The position numbers were made by a program, and so were the translations under genes. This document shows, one piece after another, positions 34,591-46,837 of a DNA stretch of 64,000 nucleotides. Source of the stretch: Letharia columbiana (Eukaryota > Ascomycota > Lecanoromycetes > Lecanorales > Parmeliaceae); assembly GCF_014066305.1 (NCBI RefSeq), contig NW_023501073.1, positions 186,001 through 250,000 of the forward strand, in the 5' to 3' direction. Position 1 is the first letter of the stretch, and each line of letters starts with the position of its first letter. Under the pieces are notes generated by a model. It was not told the origin of the DNA, did no database searches, and was given only the letters and a program-made list of their open reading frames with translations.

Positions 34591-35577
34591 ATGACCGACA
34601 GTGATGCCAAGGCTACCAATCCCGTCGTCTTCTTCGACATTGCGCTTGGAGGTAAGAGAATAGTATGATTCGCAGCTTGTGTCAACCTACATCACTTTTC
34701 CGCTCTATTGCTGCTGTATGCTGATCTGGCAAACATTGCATCTTCTCCAATGTTACTTGCCTCGAGCTGCAGGATGAGGCCATCTCTACCCCGCCAATTT
34801 GCTCGCTCAGGCCTAGTCCATCTCACCATCGTGGTCTAAGCCTTCTCCGTTGACTCCAATTGGTCACTGTCATCGCTCCTCTGCAGTTGTACTTACCCCT
34901 CTGATACTTGCAGGGGAGCCATTGGGTCGAGTGAAGATGGAGCTCTTCGCCAACGTCACACCCAAAACCGCAGAAAATTTTCGCCAATACTGCACAGGTG
35001 AGAACAAAAATCCTCAGGGACGACCGCAGGGCTACAAAGGCAGCAAATTTCACCGGGTTGTATGTCAGAAATCGACCATTCCCTCTTCGGCTGGATGCTG
35101 ACGACGATGCCATCTGGTTGATCGCAGATCAGAGAGTTCATGATCCAAGGTGGAGACTTCCTCAATGGCGATGGCACCGGCAGTACCTGCATTTACGGCA
35201 CGAAAGCTTTTGCGGATGAGAATTTCCAGCTGAAGCATGATACGCCCGGGTTGCTAAGCATGGCTGTTAGTACTTCACGTGTGCAGGTATTGTCACAATG
35301 CAGCGGATGCTCATGCTTTACTAGAACTCCGGCAAAGACAGCAACGGCTGCCAATTTTTCATTACCACTGTATGTCTTCCTCCGTTAGACCTCACAGTGT
35401 GGTCAAACCGCTGAAAGCTTTGTTCAGGTTCCCACGCCATTCTTGAATAATAAACATGTCGTCTTCGGCAAGGTTATCGACGGGATGGATGTTGTGCACA
35501 AGGTCGAGAACACCAGAGTGAGAGGCGAGAGCAAGCCTGCGACAGATGTCACAATCGCACAGTGCGGCGAGATGTAA
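34591..35577 (+). CDS. cyp3: cyclophilin H-type peptidyl-prolyl cis-trans isomerase (U4/U6.U5 snRNP associated), 5 exons
   Basis: Exons 34591-34651, 34914-35059, 35128-35265, 35325-35369 and 35428-35577 join in phase to 179 residues, the cyclophilin H length. The start [20 protein letters not shown] has the NPVVFFD signature of this class. Active-site blocks are present: FHRV (catalytic Arg), [34 protein letters not shown]. It ends TIAQCGEM, as in the human orthologue's QCGEM. It isomerises Xaa-Pro bonds and binds Prp4-type proteins in the tri-snRNP. The first intron is long (34652-34913, 262 nt); the others are 58-68 nt. Together with SNU114 this puts two U5/tri-snRNP proteins in one window, probably by chance. 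Confidence 0.92.
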
Positions 35578-36051
35578 TTTAGTCACAATTTCATGAGGCA
35601 GAAAGCAAAATGCGAATCCAGCAGGCATTATTCAAGCTGTCGGTTCGCCAATAACTCTTGACAATTCCAGTACTGACAACTGCATAGTATCCTGCATTTC
35701 CGTCTGCATAACGAAAGATGCCTGCAGCAATGAGTCATGCAGTACGCAGACATGTAGACCCGAGAAGATCATCTACAGCATGGTACGAAAGTCAGATATC
35801 AAAACACTGCTCATCACCAAGGCTTGCTACTTTCCAGTGCTATCGACCCCTAGACGCTTCCGTACCTTCCAGCAAGCCTGCAGGCACCTTTTTAATAGAT
35901 TTTGGAGACCTGAACCTCTCCGTCTGCGCAATTTTCCCTTCAACTTTAATTCACTCCATTTCCGCCACGCTCAAGACCGTTCTTGGCCTGCCCGACACTT
36001 CTTTCTTCGCCACCGCAACGCCTTTTCTTCCCTACGAGGACCATAGATGCC
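35578..36051. other. intergenic, no gene seen
   Basis: 474 bp between cyclophilin H and the 36-kb pseudogene (convergent). Plus-strand open frames (for example 35718-36107) cross into the pseudogene's opposite strand and have no domain. Confidence 0.45.
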
Positions 36052-36514
36052 TCAGGGATAGTGAAGAAAATCAGACAGAAGCAGAACATTGCCATTATCA
36101 TCTTTAGTACCCCCTGGAGTTTTCAATGGGATATCAAGGATCTTGCCCCACTTCGGTCTTTCGCCCTGCTCCTCGATCGGCCTGTCCATGGCCCCACTCG
36201 CTTCCTGTGGCGGGCCCCTTACCAAATTCCACATTTGATCATCCCCAGGGTCCCAATCAATAGCATTCTTTTGATTGTCGTTGAGGTCCAACATCTTCAG
36301 CGTAATGAGGGTGCCTGTGTTGCTGTAAAAATACTCAAAACTCGCCTCCCAGCCCTTGCGGGCCAGGCGCGCAATGTAGGTTCATCCCTTTTCAGTGCAC
36401 GTCTCGGAGATTCAGATATCCTGCTCTGGATTTTCATCTATGAATGCTTTTACCATCAACAATAACGAAACGGTAGACAGCCACGAGTTGCGAGGGCTTG
36501 TCGATCAAATTCTC
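36052..36514 (-). pseudogene. unnamed fungal gene remnant with in-frame TGA
   Basis: A protein-like frame reads ETCTEKG, TGA (36384-36382), TYIARLARKGWEASFEYFY, SNTGTLITLKMLDLNDNQKN, AIDWDPGDDQMWNLV and on to LSDFLHYP with a normal stop at 36052. The codons on both sides of the TGA are plainly one protein; I think the missing residue is Trp (TGG), from memory of similar fungal proteins. A second TGA in the same frame lies at 36414-36412. Just upstream, in another frame, 36514-36455 encodes ENLIDKPSQLVAVYRFVIVD after a good acceptor, perhaps an earlier exon. Sense-like text on both sides of the stop argues for a recent loss. I cannot name the family. No promoter-proximal start is found. Confidence 0.55.
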
Positions 36515-37191
36515 CTGGCCTGTATCTCCTCTGTCCGAATTGGTAGCCATCCTTCTGCAAGTTCAATGTCAGAATGAACAGGATGTACAGATGGGAATGA
36601 TTAATGAAGAGGACATTGTAAGCCTTTCTGTAGGGAAGTCTCAAGGTATAGTCTCTCGAAATATTTGATTGCTGATTGCCGATCTATGTGTTGGTCAGTT
36701 TCTTTGTGTTTCGAGCTCGTTGGTTTCGATTGATACCGCTGCAAGTATCCACGAGCAAATTTGAAGCATACACCCTTCAAGCAAGCGGCTTCTCGAACAA
36801 GACCGTATTTTGTCAGGTGGTGCCGGGGCATAGGGTTTCTTGACAGCTCCAGCGCTATCACCATTCAAGACTCTACGGGTGGATTGCGGCTGGCGGCCCC
36901 GAGCAATCAAAGAAGCAGGACATCTTCCCGACGACGAACAAACACAATCGATCAGCATTGGTTTTTGCGCTCGCTGAGACGACTTTCCAAAGGGATGTCC
37001 CAAAATGTCGTCCTGCATAAAGCTAATACATTTGGTACACCATAACAAATCAAACGAACCAATCAGGGCTACGCGTCACATTTTGTGGGGTTTGCCCCTT
37101 CGCTGTGGGTGAATCCCCTCTTGCAACCTCTTGCTCTGCACAACCCCTTCAACTGGCCAGCAACTTTCAATCCAATTGCTCAAGCTCAACG
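36515..37191. other. intergenic, no gene seen
   Basis: 677 bp. A 117-codon minus-strand frame (36695-37048) overlaps a 94-codon plus frame; neither has recognisable features. The last 100 bp are the probable promoter of the next gene. Confidence 0.45.
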
Positions 37192-37764
37192 ATGAATCGA
37201 GCTGCGCAGGGAACGACTCCGTCTATTATCATCAATCGCACCATGTTCATCCGATCCACCTGCTCGCTCGGCTTAATGGCATTCAGTCGTCCAATTAGCA
37301 TCCTGGCCAGAACTTGCAACGTCCCTCCAGTCAGAGCAGCTTCCGCACGGCTTGGGATGCACATTCACAAGTGCCCATCCAGGCCGTTCCACTCCAGTAT
37401 CCGCACGCTACAACAATCCCAAGACAAAGACACCGCCTCTTCGAAACCCTACACAAAAACCACTCCTCCCCCTACCAACCTAGAAAAGCAGTCGGTCCAA
37501 GCACAGGCGCCGACGGACGACGAAATGGAGCGCTTCATCCCCGGATTTGCCAACCTCGGCGTAGACGCAAAGCTAGCGCACATCCAAATATTGAAAAGCC
37601 TTGGGAAGTATGACCCAAAGTGGAAGCTAGGGGCGTACGAGGCGTTGACAATGAAGGAGAAGGAGATCCAGGACGCGGACAGGTGGTATAAGAAGGCGTT
37701 TCGGAGCATAGCGTGGGGCCCGACCATCTTGATCAATGCTATTATCGCTGTGATCTGGTTCTGA
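37192..37764 (+). CDS. probable mitochondrial membrane protein, unknown function, single exon
   Basis: 190 residues, intact. The N-terminus is rich in Arg, Ser and Ala without acidic residues up to about residue 78 (RPFHSSIRTLQQ is a typical presequence end), which suggests mitochondrial import. A soluble helical part follows (GVDAKLAHIQILKSLGKYDP, WKLGAYEALTMKEKEI). One C-terminal helix (WGPTILINAIIAVIWF) runs to the last residue, so it looks like an inner- or outer-membrane tail anchor. Starts at 37192 or at the second Met (37243) are both possible. I do not recognise the family. Confidence 0.65.
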   Translation: MNRAAQGTTPSIIINRTMFIRSTCSLGLMAFSRPISILARTCNVPPVRAASARLGMHIHKCPSRPFHSSIRTLQQSQDKDTASSKPYTKTTPPPTNLEKQSVQAQAPTDDEMERFIPGFANLGVDAKLAHIQILKSLGKYDPKWKLGAYEALTMKEKEIQDADRWYKKAFRSIAWGPTILINAIIAVIWF

Positions 37765-38170
37765 GGATGGGGAATGGTATTGGGATGTGGAGAGGAAAGG
37801 GGCTGGGATGGGACGGGGTGGCTGCGGGAGATAAGGACAGAGGGTGTGGTATGAGGCATTACATACTTTACTGCCGTGGGCAAGCCAAGCAGCGTATTCC
37901 AACAAAAAAAAGAGAGAAATCATAATAGTGGTATGCCGCTCTGCCACCACAGTTCCTCTTCCTCGAAACGACCCATCCACAAACTACCTTACTCGTCCCA
38001 GCCGTCAGCAACCAAGACAAGTAGTGGGGTCCAATTTTCGCCAGCTGCATCGACATGCAGAATATGTGGGCCTTGAAAACGCACGTCGCTCCGTGTATCC
38101 TACCAACATCATCATCTCATCCAACTAAGTACTCTACAGAATTCAAATCCCCAGCACCCTCAATATGAAC

Positions 38171-38201
38171 GAATGAATGAATGAATGAATGAATGAATGA
38201 A
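38171..38201. repeat. (GAAT)n microsatellite
   Basis: Tetranucleotide GAAT repeated about 7.7 times without interruption. Confidence 0.95.
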
Positions 38202-38284
38202 CATCAGCAACCCAACCACCCCCTTCGCAACCATACTGATCCCGTATTTCAAATGTCAATACACAAATACCACCTACCCCCAAC

Positions 38285-38312
38285 GATGATGATGATGATG
38301 ATGATGATGATG
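38285..38312. repeat. (GAT)n microsatellite
   Basis: Trinucleotide GAT repeated about nine times without interruption, non-coding. Confidence 0.95.
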
Positions 38313-38575
38313 CGATTGTTCAGCAGCCTCGAACGGAAAGGGCTTGAAAAGGTAGCCAGAAGCCGAGCCTCAAGGTATCTTGTCGCGATATGATTGATTA
38401 GTCGGTTAGTCAGTCAGTGTGTCTGGCGAACTGGTTGAAGGGTTCTTAGGTGGAAGGGATGGAAGGATGAGAAGGGGAGGAGGAGGGGGGGGGGGATGGG
38501 GGGGATGACATCGTAGACGACATACTGCCCGCGCCGCTCTCTGCCTTTGTAAGAAAGTTGACTATAGCGCTGATA

Positions 38576-38712
38576 GGAAAGGAAAGGAGAGGAGGGAGGA
38601 AAGGGGAGGAAAGAAAGGAAGGAAAGGAAAGGAAAGGAGGGGAAGGAAAGGAAAGGAAAGGAAAGGAAAGGAAAGGAAGGAGGAGAAGAAAGGAAAGGAG
38701 AGGAAAGGAAAA
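38576..38712. repeat. polypurine GGAAA tract
   Basis: About 137 bases almost purely of G and A on the plus strand, with a central run of perfect ggaaa repeats (about 38644-38677). Such mirror-like purine tracts can adopt triplex structure; here it is between convergent genes. Confidence 0.9.
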
Positions 38713-39378
38713 GGAAAAGCGGACACCATCCCCACGATCCGGAAATCGGGCAATTGAAGCCGCCTGGGAAAAAATGCGAGAAGTCACGGTGGGTGGTTCA
38801 AGACGATTGTGCGGTATTGCGCTGGGGTGGGGCGGTAAGAGCTCGGAAGAGAGACATTTTTTTTAAAAAGATACACTTTTGATTCTCTTCCTTTGGTGCT
38901 TTCCGATTTTAATCAGAATATAGATGTAACAAGGCTTGTCACGACGAATGTATCCTACCACATAAGTAGAGGAAGGACGAGGAGGGAAACAAAGGGGGGA
39001 TGACGGGATGAGATCCGGGCTGGGACGGAAGTGGGGGCGGTAGGTATGTAGTGGACACTGACTGGCAAGGCTGCCTTTTATTGGACTTTGTTGAGGTTAT
39101 GTTTTTTTCTTGACGATATAGATAGAAAGTGTGAAGGATCAAGGGATGGTATTCACCGTACCGACGATGGGTTTAGAGGGTTTCTAAGATAGCCGCAGTG
39201 GCTGGACGAGATCGGTCGAAGGGGGAGAGGAAGTATTGAGCGAGGGACCGGGATTACAATACAGAGGAGCTTGTCGCTGGTGATGTAGTTATGTTGTACA
39301 ACGGATTGTATTCCAGTCTGTTGATGGGAAGCAGAGTCGATAGCAGGCTAGGATGATCGAATTCCGAGCACATCATCG

Positions 39379-42300
39379 CTAGCCATCCAAGACGCCACCC
39401 TCCTTCAGACTCTTCCAGAGATCCGGCTCGAGGAACTTCCCCACGCTAACGTCCTCACTGAGACCCTTCCGTCTCCTCGTCTTCAGCACAAAGTCTCGGG
39501 CCGTAGCCATCGCGCTCGCCATCTCCAGCGGCCTCGTCTTCACTTCTCGGTCCAGCGGATCTCCGGGCACGACGCTCCATCGGTCGAACACTAGACTCAC
39601 CATCGCCTGGCCCTGCGTGTGGATCCGGACATCGGTCTCGAAACCGAACGAGTCGATGACAGGCACAAGACCCCTGACGCCATATAGAGGCGTTCCGGCA
39701 ATGGGACCGTCGGAAAGGACGTGGCCTCGCCGCCTGGAGAGAACGGTATAGAGTGCGGAGACTGAGTCAGCGGGTCCGGTCATGGAGACGGTGTAAAGAG
39801 GTTCGAGGAGGCGAGGGGAGGCGGTCAGGAAGGACGAGTAAAGAGCGCGACGGGTCGTGGGGATTATTTGGCCACCACCGCGGGAGATGCTGTCGGCGGC
39901 CAAAGAGATGTCGGTCAATTTGAACTTGGTATTGCGGATTGCTGTCACAATGAGTCAGCATGAGTCGCGGAGGAGAGGGTTGTGAAAGCGTGCGTACGTT
40001 CTTCACAAAGCGGGCCTTCTCTTGTGCCCCAGCTGAAACCTTGGCGGAGAGTGTCGCGAACCGTATTCACGAGCTTCTTGTCGACTTGCGAAGGGAGAGT
40101 GTCATCTTGCAAAATATTGGGGCCCATCTCCTCGGGACCAAAGGCCCATATACTTCTTGAAGCAAGCTTGTCCCAGTCGTACTTATCCTCGAAGAATTGG
40201 CCGACCTTCCGTATGGGATCTTTGATGTTGACTTTACCGCTTTCGATGTCTTCTGCTATACCGTCGTCCAGAGGCTCAGCGACCATGGTAATCTTGTTCT
40301 TCTTGTTAGGTGTAATGGCGTAGCACATAATGGCAGATGTCTCAACAACAGTCTCGCAGAACCGAGTTACAGGGTCCGATACTTTGAGCTCCATCTCCGA
40401 GTAAAGCCTGCGTAGATCATGAAGGACACAATCCATGTAGAGCTCGCCCGTCCCCAGGATAACGTGTTCGCCTGATTCTTCGACTTTTGTGGTGATCAGA
40501 GGGTAGCTTTTGTTCACCTTTCTTAGCCCATCCAGCATTTTCGGCAGCTCTGAAGGGTTGATGGGCTCCACAGCGACTTTGAAAACAGACTCAGTGAAAT
40601 GCTTGACAGGCTTAAAGATGTACGCATCCTCATCGTCTGGAAGTCTTGGCGGGACTATCGTAGCTGTTTTGACGATGGAATTGTCAATACCACTCAGTAG
40701 GACCCAATTACCCGCTGGGACGCCACTTGTGGGAATATTGTATCGCGACTCAGCAATCCAAGTATCTGATATAGTCGAAATGCTCATATCTTCCTCGTCG
40801 TCTATCGTATAGCCCTCGCCTAGTACTCGGACCTGCTGCCCTGCTTTTGCGATGCCGCTCAGTACTCGGCCAAAAGAATAAAAGTGCTCAGCGTCCGGTG
40901 TGTTAAACAATTTTGTGACTTGAACAACCAAGGGGCCGTCTTGATCGCATTTTGCGATTGACTCGGCGGTCTTGGTATCCGTAGGCCCTGTATAGTAACG
41001 ATCGAGCTTCTTCCGGGCTCCCTCCAACGGCGACGGGACATGCTCCACCACCATATCCACAAAGCCTTCAGCTCCGCCGAAAAATTGCTCGCAAACCATC
41101 TTGAGGAGGTCTTTGGCGTCGGTCTTATACTGCGAAGGCTTCAGAAAAATCCCCAGTGTTGCCAATGTCTCTTTTAGATCCTCTGGACTTTCGCTTATCG
41201 TATGAGAGTACAATTTGTATATTGGCTCCAGAACGAAATTGACAAATGTTCGTTTTGATCGTTCCTCTGTGCCTTTCCTTGTGAATGATCTCCGCTTTGG
41301 GTTGAAGAAGATGTCGCCCCACAACCGCACACCGAAGTCTTTCGCATTGACATCTGGGTACTTTTCTGCATACATCTTTGCAAAAGAAGGCAGCGTGAAC
41401 ATCCAGCCCATGCTGCTGCAAGCGAAAGCGACATTGCCCTTTTCCGGACTTAGCCTTCGCTTTCCTCCTTGACCAGGTAGTGTGTTCTCGATAACATTAT
41501 TGACCTCTTCTATGACATGCTTAAGCTTAAAATATGCATCCGTGGGCGGCAGCTTCAGCTCGAGTACCAATCGGTCCATCTTGTTGACGACCAATGTGAG
41601 TGGAAGGTCCTCTAACACTGCATGTTTGATGATCTGCTCAGTATTGATCTGAACGCCTTCTACCACATCAACCACCAGGACAACTCCGTCAACAAGCCTT
41701 AATGAAGCTGCTACTTCGTCCACAAAATTGACGTGGCCCGGGGTATCCAGTATGTTGAGCAAATGTGACTTTCCGCGTGTTCCTTGCATGATTAGACTCA
41801 TCGGTGCCGACTTGATTGAGATTCCTCGTGCTCGCTCTAAGATGTGGACATCTGTATATCTGAGCTGCTCATCCCTCTTTCTGCCCGTTCTTTTCTCCTG
41901 CCTTTCGGCTATGTCATGTGTCTGGAGGACCAGCATATCCATCAAGGCTGTTTTGCCATGGTGTAAATGCCCCGCAAATGCTATGTTCCTGATCTGCTCG
42001 GGGAAGTTCATCATGTCCGTCATGAAGTCGCGCGCAAAGTGCACGGGTGGTAAATCTGTTTCCTGGACCGTGAACTTTTTCTGGACCACGGGTGCGATTA
42101 TTGGCTGCGAAAGGGGTTGCGCATCCTCCTCTTGTACCATGGTCTCCACGCCTGGACCGTAGACCTGCTGCGCTGTAGGATAGTATTGCTTGTCCTCATG
42201 CAGCACGACGGCATTGGAGGGTCCATCCTCGTCAATCTCCATCAAAGCCTGGTCATTGGGCACGTCCTCTTCGTTTGCCTCGTCCTCGTTGACGTAGGCG

Positions 42301-42439
42301 TCCCCAGTTGCGCCATGTTGCGACTCCTCCTCGGATTCTTCTGCCTCGCCGATGAAGTTGCCGAACCTAGAGCGAACTGTTAATATATCCTTTTTTGAAG
42401 GTGAACGGCGAGCACTCACTCATCATAAAGGTCGTCCAT
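39379..42439 (-). CDS. SNU114: SNU114, EF-2-like GTPase of the U5 snRNP, 3 exons
   Basis: Exons 42439-42420, 42366-39998 and 39941-39379 join in phase to 983 residues, the usual Snu114/U5-116K size. Exon 1 encodes only MDDLYDE. An acidic N-terminal extension (EAEESEEESQHG) is characteristic of Snu114 and not of translation factor EF-2. GTPase motifs: G1 GHLHHGKT (about 139-146), G3 DTPGH, G4 NKMD. EF-2-like domains II to V follow, with CEE/PIRNTKFKLTD crossing the last intron. The protein controls U4/U6 unwinding and spliceosome disassembly. It is intact throughout. Its promoter is shared with ERG10 and holds a MITE. Confidence 0.93.
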
Positions 42440-43029
42440 TTTGGCTACAGCTCCCAGCAAATGAATTGAGGGTCGAGTGTGAGCAACAACAACATGAAAT
42501 TTCTCGACTTCAAAACTGTGAAGCGACATGCGGCTCAATTACCTCTTGGCACGTGACCTTGGTCTTTTGGCTCCCGGCGCTAGCATCCCGTTCTTGCGAA
42601 CCTAAGTTGGGAAAGCCCGAGGATTGCAGGCCGAGAGCCGAGAAAAAGAACCGGTGAGAATACTCAGGACGGTTTTAAGTATCCGGACACTTAAGCAATA
42701 CTTTAACAGCTTCATAACGAGGTGGATTCCAAGGACACGTTCAGCTATGAAGTTGTACAAATGTATCAGAAAAAGATATTTTGTACCAAAATAATGTCCA
42801 TCAAGGCCTTGATTGAGAAGTTATTGTGGATGTGAAGAGGACGCACTGTTTCTGACTATGTTAGTGTCCGGATATTAAAAACCGTCCTGAGTAAAGATTA
42901 CTTAGGCATTGAAGCTCTTATAAACTTGCATCCCCGACTCGCATCACCGCTGCATTACTTATTCTCATTGCTCCGCCCGGACACCCATCATCACGTACAC
43001 TACATCTAAATCCGTCTCATCCTACAAAC
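42440..43029. promoter_or_regulatory. divergent promoter region SNU114 / ERG10 with inserted element
   Basis: 590 bp between opposite start codons, of which 233 bp (42661-42893) are an inverted-repeat element. Without it the shared promoter would be about 360 bp, close to the 312-338 bp of the other close divergent pairs in the window. Confidence 0.6.
42661..42893. mobile_element. MITE-like element, about 33-bp terminal inverted repeats, TA target-site ends
   Basis: The left end tactcaggacggttttaag (from 42661) is matched by the reverse complement of the right end (42893 backwards), tactcaggacggtttttaa. The identity goes on through tatccggacac, about 33 bp with two mismatches and one gap. 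Both ends are bounded by TA, consistent with a TA target duplication as made by Tc1/mariner/pogo (Fot1-like) transposases. The 165-bp interior has no coding capacity. It is non-autonomous, and I see no second copy in this window. Confidence 0.85.
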
Positions 43030-44451
<1,422 letters not shown>

Positions 44452-45435
44452 TGAGAGGACTGGTATTCCAACCCGTGTTCTTGAAAACTGCTAGACTCGC
44501 GGGAGATGGTTATCTTTCGCTGTTGTAGTAGAGCCATCTATCGAAAATTGTCGATCATCAAAAACCCGCGTTGATGCCATTGGAGGTGCCATACGACCGT
44601 TGACGGTGGCCGACGTGTCGGCAGTGATACAATGCGGTTAGTTCGAAATTTCTTGGTACCAAAAATTGACGATGCGCTGAAGACATTCCTCTTTCACCTT
44701 GTATCGTGAGATCCCAATTGCCATGGAACACACTTTCAGCAAGTTTCCTTGCAGCAAGCTACGCATTCTCTCGTTTCAAGAGCATCCTTCCAATCCTTCC
44801 CATCATCCCGGATTGCCTTCGGGTCGCAAGCACAGAAGATAGCGCAAAGATGACCTATTACCTTATCAGGTGTTCTTTGTGGTGAGCCCCGACCCCTACA
44901 TTTGAAACAAAAGCACTTGAGGACCGTTTCATGGGGTTCTTTTCATGCGTCTGACCGCTCAATGAGAGCGTCTAGAGCTATGGACTTGTATGGAACTTGG
45001 TTATGTGTGCTGTCTACATGTGCTGTTTAGAGGCCTGCAGGTTTGAGAAGAGGCTGATTTGGAAATAACCTGCAACTGTTTTTCAGCAGATGATGGTGGT
45101 GTTGTGTGGATATCGAGCCCGATGTAGTGCAGTGGTACAGCCCATTTCTTGAGGCGTGGCTGCATGCACGCTGCTATGGGGAACTCACGCATTTCCAATC
45201 GCTACCTACATCATCTGCACAGCTGCATAAAACTGCGCCCCAATATTCCAGCATGCCATGGGCCGGGTGTCCGTGGTTACATCTGTGACGTGGAGCTTTT
45301 AGCAGCCAAGCTCTACTTTTCTCTTGAAAGAACGTCTCCCATTTCAGGAATTCTCATGAGCATCCAACTTTCAGCCTTGTACCACATATCACTCACTCAA
45401 CGCAATCTCGATTTCCTTTCCAGCGTCTGCTTGCC
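44452..45435. other. intergenic, no gene seen
   Basis: 984 bp. Only short open frames. It includes the 3' end of ERG10 and the promoter of the Pth11-like gene. Confidence 0.5.
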
Positions 45436-46837
45436 ATGGCGGATTCAGCTGGAATGATGTATGCTCTGGCGACAGTGTTGAGCATCTTGGCCATTGTCGC
45501 TATCATGCTGCGTTTTTACGCTAAACGCATAAAGCAGACTGCACTTTCATGGGACGATTATGCAATATTGCTTGCATTGGTACGTCATTTCCTGCAACTG
45601 CGTCTAATATTGTAATAGAAGAACTAATGATAAAGTAGTTATTCACTATCGGGACTGCGATATGCATGTTCGTGGGTACGTCCTGCTGTCTTCAGGCCTC
45701 GTCTGCCTTTTTTCTGACAATAGTCCACAGGGACGGCCATTGGTAATCTTGGACAACATACCAGAATCAGAGAAGACGGCAGCCCGGTCTTTGACCATCG
45801 CTCGAGAGTCTTTGAACAGGTATTTTGGGAGCGCGTCGTCCTAAAGTATTGAATTCAAGGTGTAAACAGATTGTCTTTGCATCACAGCTCACCCAAACAT
45901 TGACCTGGGGCTTCACGAAGCTATCTGTACTTCTTTTCTACAAGAGGTAGAAGACCCCTCGAATCCCCTTTCGTATCACCATAATTGATCAGTTCGCGCC
46001 AGAATTTTCAGAGGCAAAGTCTTTGTCATTTCGGTTTGGACTATGATTACGGTCTCATCCGTCTGGACCGTTGCCTTCTTCTCCGCCAACCTACTCCAAT
46101 GCTGGCCCCTGTGGATAGATTGGACCGGCTTTGGCTTCACCTCCGAGAATTGTATCAATACGAACCTAATGTATCTGGCTCAGGCGTGGTCTGACTTTCT
46201 CACAGATTGTAAGTCGACTTCTCACATGCCCGGACCATGACCGTCTGACATGCAAATAGTCATGATCCTCTTGCTGCCGCTTCCATGCGTGAGCTCCACG
46301 GCTTTGTGCTGTATAATTATCGCTCATAAAGGATTTTAGATATGGAAATTACAGATGTCGACAACGCACAAAATTGGCATAAGCGGCATGTTTCTACTCG
46401 GAGCGCTGTAAGTGGCCCAGCCTCAAGGCTGTTCTATCAGAGTTCCAAATATTCACGGAACGCAGGACCGTTGGAGCGGGAATCGCAAAGCTCGTCGTCT
46501 GGAACATAAAAGTCCAAGGTCGGTCGTGACTCCATGTTGGTGATGCAGAATGCTGATGCTGTTGTGTTAACAGAGCTAGATGTTGGTTTCATGGACATCA
46601 GCTGTAAGGGCTCCTAATGAGTACGATTTTACTCTCTTTGACCAACCTCAAATCACAGACAGGAATACCCCGATGGTGTATTGGGCAATGATCGAATCTT
46701 CCCTGGGCATTGTAGGCGCTTGCCTCCCTATGTTCCGACCTCTATTTGCCGGTCTGTCCTCAAAGGGCAAGAGACGCGTTCAATCGCCGGAGTATAACGA
46801 GGAGGCTCTGGTGGTGTCCGAAACAAATGGCGATTGA
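45436..46837 (+). CDS. rhodopsin-domain (Pth11-like) seven-helix membrane protein, about 9 exons, one apparent frame break
   Basis: Exons 45436-45579, 45639-45675, 45731-45819, 45870-45946, 46003-46208, 46260-46288, 46340-46407 and 46466-46518 join in phase. They give ATVLSILAIVAIMLRFYAKR, SWDDYAILLAL, QLTQTLTWGFTKLSVLLFYK, SVWTVAFFSANLLQCWPLW, FMILLLPLPCIWKLQMSTTH and TVGAGIAKLVVWNIKV. This is the order of the fungal rhodopsin/integral membrane domain (DUF-type 7TM, Pth11-like); W-DDY, LFYKR and the CWPLW...C pair are hallmarks. The last part (EYDFTLFDQPQ, MVYWAMIESSLGIVGACLPM) is in a frame that does not connect with the exon ending at 46518 by any GT-AG choice I can find; the break is near 46600. 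Either one base is wrong or lost, or the splice site is unusual. Ligand unknown; some relatives act in host sensing. Confidence 0.7.

Larger units (their letters stand above)
37765..39378. other. gene-free, microsatellite-rich gap
   Basis: 1.6 kb between convergent 3' ends, with four simple-sequence tracts (three listed separately; a further G run at 38487-38502). Open frames across the purine tract (for example 38446-38787) are composition artefacts. Confidence 0.65.

Noticed and set aside
36384..36414. TGA codons as selenocysteine or recoded sense codons
   Set aside because: Filamentous ascomycetes use standard nuclear TGA stops and other genes here end with TGA; decay is the simpler reading.
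38446..38787. 113-codon minus-strand frame with Phe/Leu/Ser-rich protein
   Set aside because: It is the translation of the GGAAA purine tract; not a membrane protein gene.
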